Origin: Bacillus shivajii
GTDB taxonomy: Bacteria; Bacillota; Bacilli; Bacillales; Salisediminibacteriaceae
Reading direction: 5' to 3'
NCBI RefSeq assembly: GCF_020519665.1
Contig: NZ_CP084703.1
Coordinates: forward strand, 2,790,001 to 2,854,000
Length of the DNA: 64,000 bases
Shown here: piece by piece, positions 35,230 to 46,678 of the stretch
How the letters are laid out: the number at the start of each line of letters is the position of its first letter
Position numbering within the stretch: position 1 is the first letter of the stretch
The notes under the pieces: generated by a model
The model's database searches: none
The model's input: only the letters and a program-made list of their open reading frames with translations
Told to the model about the DNA's origin: nothing
Position numbers and translations under genes: made by a program

Positions 35230-36522
35230 TTAATTTGCCCAAAGGACATCTAATACTTCACCATCAAATAAGTTTGTGTCAATATTACAAGTTTCAGCTT
35301 CAATACCATATTGCCAACCAGCAAGTAAAGACCCTTCTGGTGCAACTGGATTGTATTCTGGTGCATTTTCTTCAGTAGTGACGCCTTCTTCTGGATAAGA
35401 CGTCCATACATAGTTATTTTCTAAAAGGTCAGGGTTTTCCTCAGCAGCCATTTCATATTCAACATATAAATCACGATCAGGAGAGAAGATGCCGTATACA
35501 CCTGATTCGTATTCAGACTCCGCTAATGTGTCATACCAGCCTAAAATGAATTCAGCATCAATTGGATAAATTGGCTCAACATTTGCAAATAAAGCGACAC
35601 CTTCAGGAACCCCAAATTCTCTTGCCATTTCAATCGCATCATTTGCTTCACTTTGGCCTTTTTCATAACCTCTTGCGTCTTCAAAGTGATTCCAGATAAC
35701 CATAATATCTATTTCATTCGAATGTAACAATTCAACTTCTTCATGTGTTAATCCGTAGGAGACTCCTTCTTTATCTCCTAAATAACGTGCATAAACTTGT
35801 GGATCACCAAAATTTTCTCTTATACAAGTGAGCATTTCTTCGTCTGTCAGACTAGCGGAGTCAACACCCCAAATACTTTCTGGTGTATCACCATTTGCCT
35901 CTCCATTTTCACCATTGCCATTTGGATCTTCTCCGTTTTTCTCTTCACCGTCTCCATTTCCTTCAACCTCATTGTTTACATCATTTTCAACATCACCATC
36001 AACAATAATTTCAATGTTATTAATAATGTTGTTTGTAATATTATTAAAGTTCCCTAGTATATTGTTATTTATATTGTTCGTTACATCAGCACCATCTTCA
36101 GCAAAAATATCATTTTCTATGAAGTTATCAAGGTCTGAACCATCTCCTTCGATCTCATTAAAAATAGTATTGTTTATTATTGATCCATTACCACTAATCA
36201 CATTTTCTATTGAATTACTAACTTCATTGCCGTTCCCATTAATATTGTTTTCAATTGTATTTTCAACTTCTCCATCACCAGTATCTATATTACTCTCAAT
36301 TGAGTTTTGTATATTGCCCTCTTCATTACCATTATCATTGCCATGTTCATCAGATGTAGAAGAATCTTCATTTTCCTCTTCTTCTATCTCTTCATCTGCA
36401 ACACTAGCACCTACCGAGACAACATCTTGATTTGTTCCATAAATGAAAAGAGCAAACCCTGTAATTATTACAAACAGAAAAGCTGTCATAAACGGGACTA
36501 GTCTTTTTAAATTACCAATCAT
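35230..36522 (-). CDS. Membrane-anchored protein with 15-residue Asn/Ile repeats and a DUF1906-like glycoside-hydrolase domain
   Basis: 430 residues. An N-terminal membrane anchor (about 10-30) leads into an acidic spacer (45-70). About eight repeats of the form NxIxNxIxGxGxxxx follow (about 73-194), for example NTIENNINGNGNEVS and NSIENVISGNGSIIN. The C-terminal domain (about 215-430) begins IWGVDSASLTDEEM and contains VYARYLG, IDIMVIWNHFED and GVPEGVALFANVEP, like the Rv2525c/DUF1906 TIM-barrel glycoside-hydrolase-like family. The repeats suggest a beta-solenoid stalk that holds the domain off the membrane. GGAGGG SD. Substrate unknown. Confidence 0.8.
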   Translation of the reverse strand: MIGNLKRLVPFMTAFLFVIITGFALFIYGTNQDVVSVGASVADEEIEEEENEDSSTSDEHGNDNGNEEGNIQNSIESNIDTGDGEVENTIENNINGNGNEVSNSIENVISGNGSIINNTIFNEIEGDGSDLDNFIENDIFAEDGADVTNNINNNILGNFNNITNNIINNIEIIVDGDVENDVNNEVEGNGDGEEKNGEDPNGNGENGEANGDTPESIWGVDSASLTDEEMLTCIRENFGDPQVYARYLGDKEGVSYGLTHEEVELLHSNEIDIMVIWNHFEDARGYEKGQSEANDAIEMAREFGVPEGVALFANVEPIYPIDAEFILGWYDTLAESEYESGVYGIFSPDRDLYVEYEMAAEENPDLLENNYVWTSYPEEGVTTEENAPEYNPVAPEGSLLAGWQYGIEAETCNIDTNLFDGEVLDVLWAN

Positions 36523-36701
36523 CACATCACCCTCCTTCGTTCAATCACATCGTACGAAGGAGGACAATTAAATGTGAGCCTTTTTCATATTTTTAGGCTT
36601 TTCCATCTATAAATCTAGTTCATTTTTCCTTTCTATGTGACACATTTTTTCAATTAAAGATTCATGCAAAACATAACGAATTGATTAATCAATGAAGCAA
36701 A

Positions 36702-36727
36702 AAAGCACCCCATTATGCAGGTGCTTT
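36702..36727 (-). terminator. Terminator after the peptidase gene
   Basis: AAAGCACC/GGTGCTTT stem, T-rich tail on the minus strand. Confidence 0.75.
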
Positions 36728-36760
36728 AAACTTACCATTTTAATCTTATTTGTCTCATCT

Positions 36761-37624
36761 TTAAAAAAAATCTTTCATTATACGTACATACTCCTCCTCT
36801 TCCTCTAAATAAGGAATGTGTGCACTATTTTCAAATACGTGGAACTGTGAGTTCGGTGTTAATCTATGATAGTATTCCGTCGTTTTCGGTGTTGCTTCGT
36901 CAAAACGACCGCAAGTGTAAAGGGTTGGAATCGTTAATTCATTTAGCTGATTAGTACAATCAAAGCTTTTCAAATTTCCTGTAACATGAAACTCAGAAGG
37001 TCCCCACATTGTTTCATATGAATCTCTTCCTTTATATTTTGCCCCATCAATTAAAATTTGCGGTTTCGGATCTAGCCTGCAAACAAACCGTTTATTAAAT
37101 TCCGCTGTCGCTTTTTTATACTCTTCAGAATTTGTCGTACCGTTCTCCTCACATTTTTTTAATGTATCTTGAACGTCTTGAGGTAGCTCTTTACGATTTC
37201 TGTCTTGATCTTCGGCCCATAACGGGGCGCTAAGACAAGGACTCGAAAAGATGATACTTTTCACACCTTTTGGCTTCGTTAACGCATAAGCTGCTGCTAA
37301 TGTTGTTCCCCAAGAATGACCGAGAAGGTGGACTTCACCTAAAGAAAGAGCCTCACGAACGAGAGCTAGTTCTTCTACAAAGCGATCTAAAGTCCACAAA
37401 CTTTTTTCATCAGGTCTGTCTGAATGGCCACAGCCGAGCTGATCATAAAAAATAACCGGACGGTCTTTTGATAATATACTTAAACCTTGCATGGAATAGT
37501 GTGATGACCCTGGTCCTCCATGCAAGATGAGAATAGGAGTATTGTTTTTTGAATGCTCTTGTACATGTTGTTGATACCATACTTTTCCGCCAGTTACGTT
37601 TATAAAACCTTCTGTTACTGTCAT
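36761..37624 (-). CDS. Proline iminopeptidase-family alpha/beta hydrolase
   Basis: Cytosolic hydrolase that removes N-terminal proline or related residues from peptides. Oxyanion motif HGGPG (about 35-39), nucleophile elbow GHSWGTT (about 101-107), catalytic Asp in CGRFDEATP and His in FENSAHIPYLE. 287 residues, close in layout to the tricorn-interacting factor F1 group. No signal peptide. 43 nt downstream of the methyltransferase gene on the same strand, so possibly cotranscribed. Confidence 0.88.
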   Translation of the reverse strand: MTVTEGFINVTGGKVWYQQHVQEHSKNNTPILILHGGPGSSHYSMQGLSILSKDRPVIFYDQLGCGHSDRPDEKSLWTLDRFVEELALVREALSLGEVHLLGHSWGTTLAAAYALTKPKGVKSIIFSSPCLSAPLWAEDQDRNRKELPQDVQDTLKKCEENGTTNSEEYKKATAEFNKRFVCRLDPKPQILIDGAKYKGRDSYETMWGPSEFHVTGNLKSFDCTNQLNELTIPTLYTCGRFDEATPKTTEYYHRLTPNSQFHVFENSAHIPYLEEEEEYVRIMKDFF

Positions 37625-37666
37625 TTACTATCCACTCCTAAAAATGTAAGTTCATTGTTTATTGAT

Positions 37667-38383
37667 TCATCCATCTTCTTTACGACATTTTGCCTTAATG
37701 ATTAAAAAGTGAGGGTGTGTTTTCAAGTATTGGTACGACTTTGGAGCTGTCTCTTTCATCCTTTCATGTGGGCGTGGCTCGTACAACGCTTCTAACGAGA
37801 AAAATTTCGTCGTGTCACGCATGATTTGTTCCATTGATCTTCGGTAGAAACTTACATCAATCGTAAGGTTTGGTTTATTCCAAGTGTCTTTGAGTAACTT
37901 TGTTTCGAAATAATCGTCACAAGGAAACTTTGTAAAGTCCATAAAAGGATGATGAGTAGAAAATAGAAAGGTTCCATTTGGCCTTAAAACTCTTTGAAAC
38001 TCACTGAACGTGAATGCCCAGTCCTTTAAGTAATGGAGCGTTAAGGAAGAGGCGATGTAATCAAATTCATCGTTTTGAAACGGAAGTGTAGTTTTTAAAT
38101 CATGGCAAAGTAAATGAGCATCACTATTCAACCTTTGTTTTGCTACTTCAATCATTGCCGGACTGATATCGATGCCTGTAACGTCAGCCCCTCGACTCGT
38201 CAAAACATCTGTATACCAGCCAGCCGAACAACCGGCATCGAGTACTTTTTTCCCTTTAAGGTTTTCAGGAATTTCTTTTAGCATGGCCGGCCTTTCATAA
38301 TCTGCATTGTAAGGACTGTCTTGATCTACATGCTGCGCGTAGACCCTTGCTAATTTGTTATATGTATCTTTTATGTCCTCCAA
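37667..38383 (-). CDS. SAM-dependent class I methyltransferase
   Basis: 238 residues. AdoMet motif I is VLDAGCSAGWYTDVL (about 45-59), then GIDISPAMIEVAKQRL, FDYIASSLTLHYLKDW and a post-motif LRPNGTFLFSTHHPF. Substrate unknown; small-molecule type. TTG start preceded by GGAGGTGAGG. Upstream of the iminopeptidase. Confidence 0.85.
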   Translation of the reverse strand: MEDIKDTYNKLARVYAQHVDQDSPYNADYERPAMLKEIPENLKGKKVLDAGCSAGWYTDVLTSRGADVTGIDISPAMIEVAKQRLNSDAHLLCHDLKTTLPFQNDEFDYIASSLTLHYLKDWAFTFSEFQRVLRPNGTFLFSTHHPFMDFTKFPCDDYFETKLLKDTWNKPNLTIDVSFYRRSMEQIMRDTTKFFSLEALYEPRPHERMKETAPKSYQYLKTHPHFLIIKAKCRKEDG

Positions 38384-38502
38384 ACCCTCACCTCCAGTTA
38401 ATTTTGTTACATCTCTTCTTATTTATTTCTCCTAAAAATACAAATCACCTCTTTTAATAATATTGTAAAACGCATTTCACACTTGATGTTACTCCTTAAG
38501 AA

Positions 38503-38528
38503 GGCTGCCTCAACCATGTGAGGCAGCC
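38503..38528 (-). terminator. Hairpin after the tpl gene
   Basis: Perfect 10-bp stem GGCTGCCTCA/TGAGGCAGCC; only a weak T tail. Confidence 0.65.
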
Positions 38529-38538
38529 AATGAATATG

Positions 38539-40280
<1,742 letters not shown>

Positions 40281-41243
40281 ATGATAATGACGGAAGAAAA
40301 ACAAGGTTCATATTCACCATATATTACGTTACCTAGAGAAGAATGGGCTGAGTTAAGCCCAGGAGAAACCCAACCGTTAACAAACGATGAAGTAAAGAAG
40401 CTCCAAGGGATTAATGAATATTTATCGATGGAGGAAGTTTCAAATGTATACTTACCTTTATCCCGACTTTTAAACTTATATACGACGGCATCACAGGACT
40501 TACATTCCGTTACAAACGTTTTTCTTCATAAACAAACGAAGAAAGTTCCGTATATTATTGGGATGGCAGGTAGTGTCGCTGTTGGGAAAAGTACAACAGC
40601 ACGTGTGATTCAAGCACTATTATCACGCTGGCCAAATCATCCAAAAGTCGAACTCGTCACAACAGACGGCTTCCTTTATCCAAACCACGTGTTGGAAGAA
40701 AAGGGGATTATGAACCGAAAAGGATTTCCAGAAAGTTATGATACTGGAAAGTTGGTTAGGTTTTTAGCTGATTTAAAATCAGGTGTGTCAGAAGTAACTG
40801 CACCTGTTTATTCACACTTAGTCTATGACATTATCCCTGACAAACAACAAACGATCACGCAGCCTGATATCGTTATTGTGGAAGGTATTAACGTTTTACA
40901 AGTATCGAAAGATCGAGTGACGAAAGAAATCCCTGATGTGTTCGTTTCTGACTTCTTCGATTTCTCTATTTATGTCGATGCAGATGTTAAGGATATATAC
41001 GACTGGTATATTGAGCGTTTTAAGACGTTACGGAACACAGCATTCCAAAATCCTAATTCTTATTTTAAACGGTATGCTTCGTTATCTGACGAAGAAGCAG
41101 TGAATGTTGCTTCGCGCATATGGAGAGAGATTAATGAGAAAAATTTATATGATAATATTTTACCGACGAAACATCGTGCCGATTTAATATTAGAAAAAGG
41201 CAACAATCACTCGGTGCAAAATGTTCATTTACGAAAAGTATAA
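40281..41243 (+). CDS. coaA: Pantothenate kinase (type I)
   Basis: Phosphorylates pantothenate, the committed step of CoA synthesis. P-loop GSVAVGKST (about 97-105), [20 protein letters not shown] and the YDIIPDKQQ region are type I hallmarks. 320 residues, full length; GGAGATTC SD. Many Bacillaceae use the type III enzyme (CoaX), some also carry CoaA as here. Monocistronic with its own terminator. Confidence 0.95.
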   Translation: MIMTEEKQGSYSPYITLPREEWAELSPGETQPLTNDEVKKLQGINEYLSMEEVSNVYLPLSRLLNLYTTASQDLHSVTNVFLHKQTKKVPYIIGMAGSVAVGKSTTARVIQALLSRWPNHPKVELVTTDGFLYPNHVLEEKGIMNRKGFPESYDTGKLVRFLADLKSGVSEVTAPVYSHLVYDIIPDKQQTITQPDIVIVEGINVLQVSKDRVTKEIPDVFVSDFFDFSIYVDADVKDIYDWYIERFKTLRNTAFQNPNSYFKRYASLSDEEAVNVASRIWREINEKNLYDNILPTKHRADLILEKGNNHSVQNVHLRKV

Positions 41244-41274
41244 TGGTAAATAATAATGAAAAAATATTTGATTG

Positions 41275-41316
41275 CGCAGTAGCTTGATGAAGTTTGATCA
41301 AGTTGCTGCGTTTTTT
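41275..41316 (+). terminator. Terminator after coaA
   Basis: CGCAGTAGCTTGAT/ATCAAGTTGCTGCG stem followed by six T. Confidence 0.85.
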
Positions 41317-41530
41317 AGTGAAATTTTATAAAGTTTGGTTGGTAATTCAACTCCGTCTTTATTTTGTTCATCGTTTTCCTGATTCGTTCACTTTTCTCAT
41401 TTACTTGCGACTATCCCCATTTACTTGCCACCTTATTTAATTATTTGTAACTCACCCCTTCGTTTTCGACACATAATATAAGCACTTCGAAAGATATTAG
41501 AGATACAACATTATGCGAGGATGTGAATTT

Positions 41531-42778
41531 GTGAGACGATTTATATTAACTGTCCTCATCCTACTATTTTTTGTTCCGGCTCCAATATCTGCTGCTGAAC
41601 CTACAATTAAAGCTGGTTTTATAAGGGATGGGGATTTATGGATTTTACTAAACGATCAAGAAGAACAAGTGACGAAAACTGGGCAAGTTATTTCTCAACC
41701 TAAGTGGTCGCACGATGGAGAATGGTTATTATATCAAGAGAAAGCCTCAGCAGAATTCAAAGAAAAAGGCGAACAAACTGAAATTTGGGCTTATCATATT
41801 AAAACAAAGGACAAGAAAAAAATCTTTTATGATGGACATTCTCCTAGATGGGCACCAAATAAAAATATCATTGCCTTTACTGCGAATGGGAGTCTAAATA
41901 TATCTAATTTAGATCAATTTTTTAACGTTGCAGCTGGAGTAAGTACTTATACATGGTTGCCTGATGGGAGTGGGTTCTTGCTTTCCTCACGAGGAGTCCT
42001 TCGACCTGATGGATGGACAAGTGCCATGCTTTTTACGAAAAATATAGCGGATGATTTGGAAGACATTGATATATTAAGTAATGTTGATCAATTTTTTACC
42101 CTTCCAAAAGAGGTAGGTATGAATGACAACAAGGTCATTGCTGTAAATGCTGGTGATTTTGCTTTTTCTCCGCATAGCAAGTGGATTTCCTTCATCGTTT
42201 CACCAACAGCTTCATGGGCAATGGATAGTAATATGCTTTGTGTGATTTCGAGTGATGGAAAAGAATTTAACGTGTTAGATGAGGTAGTTCGAGAAGTTGG
42301 TGAGCCTAAGTGGGCACCTTCTACTGATACAATCGCATTTATTGCTGGTGGTGGAAGGATTGTATTTGGGTTTAAAAATAAAGATTTGAAAGTAAGAGAA
42401 TTGCCCGCCTCAGGATCATACACACCTACAAATTATGCAGACCTTGATTTTGACTGGGTGACAAATCATTCAATTGTTACGTCAAGGGTTAAAGAAAGTG
42501 AGTGGTCAAACGATTTTAGCAAACACCCATTACCTGCTCTTTACTCCATAAATATCGAAACGAATGAGCAAAGACAAATCACTCATCCCCCAAGTGGATT
42601 AGGTGATTATAAACCACAGTATGTAGATGTCATCGATAAGCTCGTTTGGTTAAGACGCACTTCATTAGTAGATGATGCTGGGACACTTTGGAGAGCAAAC
42701 GCTGATGGTTCAAATGCTAAAGAATGGTTGCAAAATGTCGAATCAATTACATTTTATGAAAAGGCTGAACAGAGTTAG
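41531..42778 (+). CDS. Secreted TolB-like beta-propeller protein
   Basis: 415 residues. A signal peptide (MRRFILTVLILLFFVPAPIS, cleavage near ISAAEP) is followed by a beta-propeller with TolB/WD40-like blades: QPKWSHDGEWLLYQ, SPRWAPNKNIIAFT, FSPHSKWISFIV, EPKWAPSTDTIAFI. Firmicutes lack a Tol-Pal system, so it is not TolB itself; the partner is unknown. The GTG at 41531 is used (GAGGATG 7 nt before). CATAATATA at 41472-41480 fits a sigma-K -10, with an AC 15 bp upstream, one short, so spore expression is only a guess. Confidence 0.8.
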   Translation: MRRFILTVLILLFFVPAPISAAEPTIKAGFIRDGDLWILLNDQEEQVTKTGQVISQPKWSHDGEWLLYQEKASAEFKEKGEQTEIWAYHIKTKDKKKIFYDGHSPRWAPNKNIIAFTANGSLNISNLDQFFNVAAGVSTYTWLPDGSGFLLSSRGVLRPDGWTSAMLFTKNIADDLEDIDILSNVDQFFTLPKEVGMNDNKVIAVNAGDFAFSPHSKWISFIVSPTASWAMDSNMLCVISSDGKEFNVLDEVVREVGEPKWAPSTDTIAFIAGGGRIVFGFKNKDLKVRELPASGSYTPTNYADLDFDWVTNHSIVTSRVKESEWSNDFSKHPLPALYSINIETNEQRQITHPPSGLGDYKPQYVDVIDKLVWLRRTSLVDDAGTLWRANADGSNAKEWLQNVESITFYEKAEQS

Positions 42779-42794
42779 TTCGATTGTCCACAAT

Positions 42795-42845
42795 AAATGG
42801 AATAAAATATCCAGGTGCCAGGCACCTGGATATTTTATTCCATTT
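42795..42845. repeat. Palindromic hairpin element, copy 3
   Basis: A perfect 25+1+25 inverted repeat with core CCAGGTGCCAGGCACCTGG and arms AAATGGAATAAAATAT/ATATTTTATTCCATTT found in no other copy. It fills the gap between two convergent genes and touches the GTPase stop codon, so it may also terminate both transcripts. Confidence 0.97.
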
Positions 42846-43855
42846 TACGTTTGTTGTTTCACTTCTTTTTTGAGATTTGTATGGTATAAATCTGTTAATA
42901 ATTCTTTATCTAGATCAAGGTCTTTTTCGTACATGTATTTAACAGATCTACCAAGCGCTAGCGTCATTGCTCCTGCTACACTTGCCCCGATCACCATACC
43001 ATACCCTGGGATGACTTTTGACAGCTGTCTGACGATCGTTCTACCGATATTGCCCGTAATTGTGGACAAAATCATGCTTTTAGCTCTCGTTTTCGTCATT
43101 TTCTTCCCATATATTTTTGATAATTTAATAAGCATTCTTACTTGAATCGCTGATAATGGAACGAAATCAGACCCTGGGATTGGGGAGGCACCGATACTTG
43201 CAGCTGCGATACTTGTCCGATTAATCACACGGTTTGCTGCTTTTCCTTTTGCCCTCAAGTGCCTCCCTATGACAAAATCCTTGTCTTTCATCAGTTCAAG
43301 GATCGCGTCTTCTAGGCTTTCGATCCCCTCTTTCGTTTTTGAAGATACAGGAATGATGTCATATTGACTCCCAATTTGGGATCGTATATAACTGACTAAC
43401 TCACCCACATTTTCCGCTGCATCAATTTTATTTAAAACGATAATAATTCGTTTATGTTCCTTTTTTATTTTTTCAAAAGACTCTTTTTCACGATCAGATA
43501 GCACGGTTCCAGCAGCATTCAAAAAGAAAAGAACGGCATCCGCTTTCTTAAAATATTCCCATGTTTCACTTGAGTGTTCGCTTACAACATCAGAAAGGCC
43601 TGGCGTATCTGCAAAAATAATGTTTTCTTTGTAAGGGATAATTTTAATAGAAGTTGTTTCACCAGGCAATGCTCCGACACCTGTTACAGGTTCATCAAAA
43701 ATTAAATTTAACGTGGAAGACTTCCCAGTATTCACATCCCCGACAAAAGCTAATATACAATCTTCATCTAATTGTTGGTTAATATCGTCCATTTCTTTAT
43801 CAAACTTTGTATCAATTGTCTCTTCCACTTCTTTTTTCATCTCTTTTTCGTTCAC
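42845..43855 (-). CDS. Era/dynamin-like GTPase with membrane-associated C-terminal domain
   Basis: 336 residues. G1 GDVNTGKSS, G3 DTPG, G4 NKID, G5 SSKT give a complete G domain (about 30-190). The C-terminal part (NRTSIAAASIGASPIPGSDFVPLSAIQVRMLIKLS, VIPGYGMVIGASVAGAMTLALG) resembles the DUF697 hydrophobic domain. This pairing occurs in membrane-binding GTPases of unknown role. GTG start, AAGGGGGG SD. Confidence 0.85.
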   Translation of the reverse strand: MNEKEMKKEVEETIDTKFDKEMDDINQQLDEDCILAFVGDVNTGKSSTLNLIFDEPVTGVGALPGETTSIKIIPYKENIIFADTPGLSDVVSEHSSETWEYFKKADAVLFFLNAAGTVLSDREKESFEKIKKEHKRIIIVLNKIDAAENVGELVSYIRSQIGSQYDIIPVSSKTKEGIESLEDAILELMKDKDFVIGRHLRAKGKAANRVINRTSIAAASIGASPIPGSDFVPLSAIQVRMLIKLSKIYGKKMTKTRAKSMILSTITGNIGRTIVRQLSKVIPGYGMVIGASVAGAMTLALGRSVKYMYEKDLDLDKELLTDLYHTNLKKEVKQQT

Positions 43856-44095
43856 ATTTGTCCCCCCTTCCCTGCATCATTTATTATGTACGACATTTAT
43901 TTTTTCTTTCTAACAATTATTACCCTAACACTTTCTTCTTCAACCGTTACTAGGAATTATTTCTTTTGACAAACTGAATAATAGTTTTTAAGATTGAAAT
44001 AAAGATATTTCTACTCTCGAAATATTTGGATGAGATAACATTCTATTCTCTTGTACCATCCTTTACTCAAACTTATGATTGAAAGTTGGCTGAAT

Positions 44096-45484
44096 ATGGC
44101 AAACGAAACTGAAGCTTCTTTTCACCTTGATAAGAAGCAAAAATCAAATTTAACTTTGCTTTTATGTATTATTTTAACGTTTACCGTCATGAACGGGACG
44201 ATGTTCAATGTAACAATTCCAGACATTGCCGAGGAGTTCAATCTTCTTCCTTCCGAAGTAAGCTGGGTAATGACTGGTTACATTTTAGTTTTTGCTGTCG
44301 GCTCTCTTATGTATGGAAAGCTTGCTGACATTTACCCTATAAAAACATTGCTCACCATTGGGCTTATCCTATTTGCAGCCGGAGCAACATTAGGTCTGTT
44401 ATCGACGAATTATCCGATGCTGCTTGCTGCACGTATTTTACAAGCTATGGGTGGAGCTACTATACCAGCACTTGCTTTTATTATTCCTGCACGTTTTATG
44501 CCAAATGAGCGTGGAAAAGTATTTGGGATTGTCTCTTCAACCGTTGCGTTTGCTTCTGGGGTTGGACCGATCGCAGGAGGACTCATCGGTGGAGCGTTTA
44601 ATTGGCGCCTTTTATTCATATTTTCCATTTTAGCACTCTTGGCGATTCCTTTATTACGTAAGTGGATCCCAGATGAAGAAAAACGTGAAGGTTCAATAGA
44701 TATTATTGGTGCGATTCTTATAGCACTTAGTGTCAGTAGTTTGTTAATGTTCATCACTAGTTTAAATGTATGGGCCCTAATTTTTAGCTTGATTATTTTT
44801 ATCGTATTTGCTTGGCGAACATCTGTCGTGAAAGAGCCCTTTATCCAGCCAGCGATGTTAAAAAATAAATATTATGCGACTACGATTGCAACGAGTTTCT
44901 TAGGGACGATGGCAATGTTCGGAATGATTTTTGTTATCCCGATTATGGCGCGTGACATTTACGACCTGAACACAATCCAAATTGGTCTCCTCCTTTTCCC
45001 AGGTGCGATGGCGGCGGGGCTGATCGGACAATTCGGTGGAAAACTCGTTGATCAAAAAGGGAGTTATCCGGTTATTCGGCTTGCGTTTTTATTTGTTATC
45101 GCAGGTACATTATTAATTTCTACTTTCACTGGCTTTCCAGTCTGGATTATTGCAATTAGTATTCTCGTCCAATATATCGCTTTTCCACTTATTCAAAGCT
45201 CAACCGCAAATTTATTAACGATTGTTGTCCCATCTAACAAAACCGGTGTTGGTATTGGGTTGTTTAATTTGCTGAATTTCATGTCAGGGGCAATCGCAAG
45301 TGCAGTTTTTGGTGCTTATTTAGACTTACAACAAGCAAACCTTTCATTTAACCCCCTCGTTAGTATTGGCGAACATACGATTTATGCGAACTTATTTATT
45401 GGGTTAACAGTTGTAACAATCTTTGCCCGTTGGTTATTTTCACACGTATATAAAGACCACGAAACGGTAAAACAAAGGAACTAA
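44096..45484 (+). CDS. MFS transporter, DHA2 drug/proton antiporter type
   Basis: About 14 hydrophobic segments. Motif blocks: NVTIPDIAEEF in helix 1, GKLADIYPIKTLL (motif A), GVGPIAGGLIGGAFNWRLLF (antiporter motif C region), FPGAMAAGLIGQFGGKLVDQKG. This is the family of QacA, EmrB and TetL pumps, but the drug specificity cannot be read. The start is uncertain: no good SD is seen, and I choose the ATG at 44096 (462 residues, MANETEASFHLDKKQ); an in-frame ATG at 44051 is possible. Confidence 0.85.
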   Translation: MANETEASFHLDKKQKSNLTLLLCIILTFTVMNGTMFNVTIPDIAEEFNLLPSEVSWVMTGYILVFAVGSLMYGKLADIYPIKTLLTIGLILFAAGATLGLLSTNYPMLLAARILQAMGGATIPALAFIIPARFMPNERGKVFGIVSSTVAFASGVGPIAGGLIGGAFNWRLLFIFSILALLAIPLLRKWIPDEEKREGSIDIIGAILIALSVSSLLMFITSLNVWALIFSLIIFIVFAWRTSVVKEPFIQPAMLKNKYYATTIATSFLGTMAMFGMIFVIPIMARDIYDLNTIQIGLLLFPGAMAAGLIGQFGGKLVDQKGSYPVIRLAFLFVIAGTLLISTFTGFPVWIIAISILVQYIAFPLIQSSTANLLTIVVPSNKTGVGIGLFNLLNFMSGAIASAVFGAYLDLQQANLSFNPLVSIGEHTIYANLFIGLTVVTIFARWLFSHVYKDHETVKQRN

Positions 45485-45497
45485 CATCGACTCTCTT

Positions 45498-45547
45498 AAG
45501 CTGTCTCATCTGTGAACAAACACGGATGAAACAGCTTATTTTTTTTG
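45498..45547 (+). terminator. Terminator after the MFS gene
   Basis: AAGCTGT-TCATC/GATGA-ACAGCTT stem then a T8 run. Confidence 0.8.
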
Positions 45548-45750
45548 TAATAAAAAGGCGAAAATTTTTTTAAAAAAACTCTTCCCTTTTTACTCACCAT
45601 CTTTTATAATTCCGTTAGAAAGAGTTAAACGAAGTAAACTTATATATACTCGTAATAAAACGTTTTAATCGTTTATATCGGTGGTAAATGACAATATAAC
45701 GATAAATATAAACAATTATCGTCTCTTTCAGAAAAAAAGGAGGGTTTACA

Positions 45751-46110
45751 ATGAGAGGAATTTGGTTCTTTTTAGGGGTAACACTTTTCTTCGCTGTAAT
45801 CGGTTACACATTTAATGGTGATGAAACGAATGCCCAAGAAAGTGCGCAGAAAAAAATCTTTAAAGAAGTTAGTGGGGTTGTGTTGAACATAGAAGAGGAC
45901 TACCTCTTGTTAGGACCCGCTGATTCAGAAATTGAGGCTGTAAATTGGAGAATGAGTAATGAAGGACAGGAAGGAAAGCCAGTTAAATTATATTTCTTAG
46001 ATGATCGCAGACCCCTTGTTCAAGAAGGTGCTTTCGTTCAAGGATTCGCAAGAGACAACCCACAGTCACCTACTTATTCCTTACTTGATGTATCAGCAAA
46101 AGTTTATTAA
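45751..46110 (+). CDS. Small secreted protein of unknown function (119 aa)
   Basis: Not recognised. A signal peptide or anchor (GIWFFLGVTLFFAVIGYTF) is followed by a beta-rich domain (EVSGVVLNIEEDYLLLGPAD, LYFLDDRRPLVQEGAFVQGFA) reminiscent of an OB-like barrel. AAAGGAGGG SD, own terminator; the preceding 266 bp hold only the MFS terminator and A/T-rich sequence. Confidence 0.7.
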   Translation: MRGIWFFLGVTLFFAVIGYTFNGDETNAQESAQKKIFKEVSGVVLNIEEDYLLLGPADSEIEAVNWRMSNEGQEGKPVKLYFLDDRRPLVQEGAFVQGFARDNPQSPTYSLLDVSAKVY

Positions 46111-46114
46111 CTGT

Positions 46115-46150
46115 AAAGCCTAAGGTGATTAAACATTCACCTTAGGCTTT
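46115..46150. terminator. Bidirectional terminator
   Basis: Perfect 14-bp stem AAAGCCTAAGGTGA/TCACCTTAGGCTTT, T6 tail. Confidence 0.9.
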
Positions 46151-46159
46151 TTTAAACAT

Positions 46160-46408
46160 TTATATCGTTTCATCGAAAAACTTCCCTTTGCCAGTGAGTT
46201 TCTTTTCATGATATTTTAGTAACTCAGAAAAAGGGATCGTACTTTCTTCTTCATGATCTTCATAATGGTGTTTCGTCTTGTCTTTTAATGCATCAAAAAA
46301 TTCAGGTCGCTGAACAGGCTCTGTTTTGCTGATCATAGGTGAACGAGATGTTTGACGATTACTATAAAGCAATGTTTGTTCATCTTTTACTAATGGAATA
46401 TACCCCAT
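46160..46408 (-). CDS. Hypothetical protein (82 aa)
   Basis: Not recognised. Charged, probably cytosolic: MGYIPLVKDEQTLLYSNRQT, PEFFDALKDKTKHHYEDHEE. ATG at 46408 chosen, since GAGGTG lies 9 nt before it and overlaps the alternative GTG. Divergent from yjcD. Confidence 0.65.
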   Translation of the reverse strand: MGYIPLVKDEQTLLYSNRQTSRSPMISKTEPVQRPEFFDALKDKTKHHYEDHEEESTIPFSELLKYHEKKLTGKGKFFDETI

Positions 46409-46678
46409 ATATATCACCTCTCTATATTCATTAATCCCCTCTTCTTTAAATCTGTATGCGTGATTTTTCGAAAGAATCTAAAAACTTATCTTATTTAAAC
46501 CATTCCCCGTCAGGAATTCATTTCCCTCTTTTTTCTCCCCACTAGTTTTGTCACTTTTTAGGAAATGTAGTCGTCCACTCTTTCTCCGTAACGAAAAAAC
46601 TTTTATCGAACATCCTCTATATGTATATTCTCGTTTTTGGTAAGATGGAATGAGTATTTTATTTTTCGGAGGTCAAAA

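Noticed and set aside
35797-36430. Two long plus-strand frames opposite the surface repeat protein
   Set aside because: They translate to Ser/Ile/Phe-rich low complexity caused by the Asn/Ile/Glu repeat on the other strand and have no SD.
41399-41440. Second tandem repeat (CATTTACTTGC twice)
   Set aside because: Only two clear units; could be chance in AT-rich DNA.
41531-42778. True TolB of a Tol-Pal system
   Set aside because: Firmicutes have no outer membrane Tol-Pal complex; only the propeller fold is shared.
44096-45484. Tetracycline-resistance pump
   Set aside because: The layout is shared with TetL-type pumps, but the sequence match is only at general DHA2 motifs.
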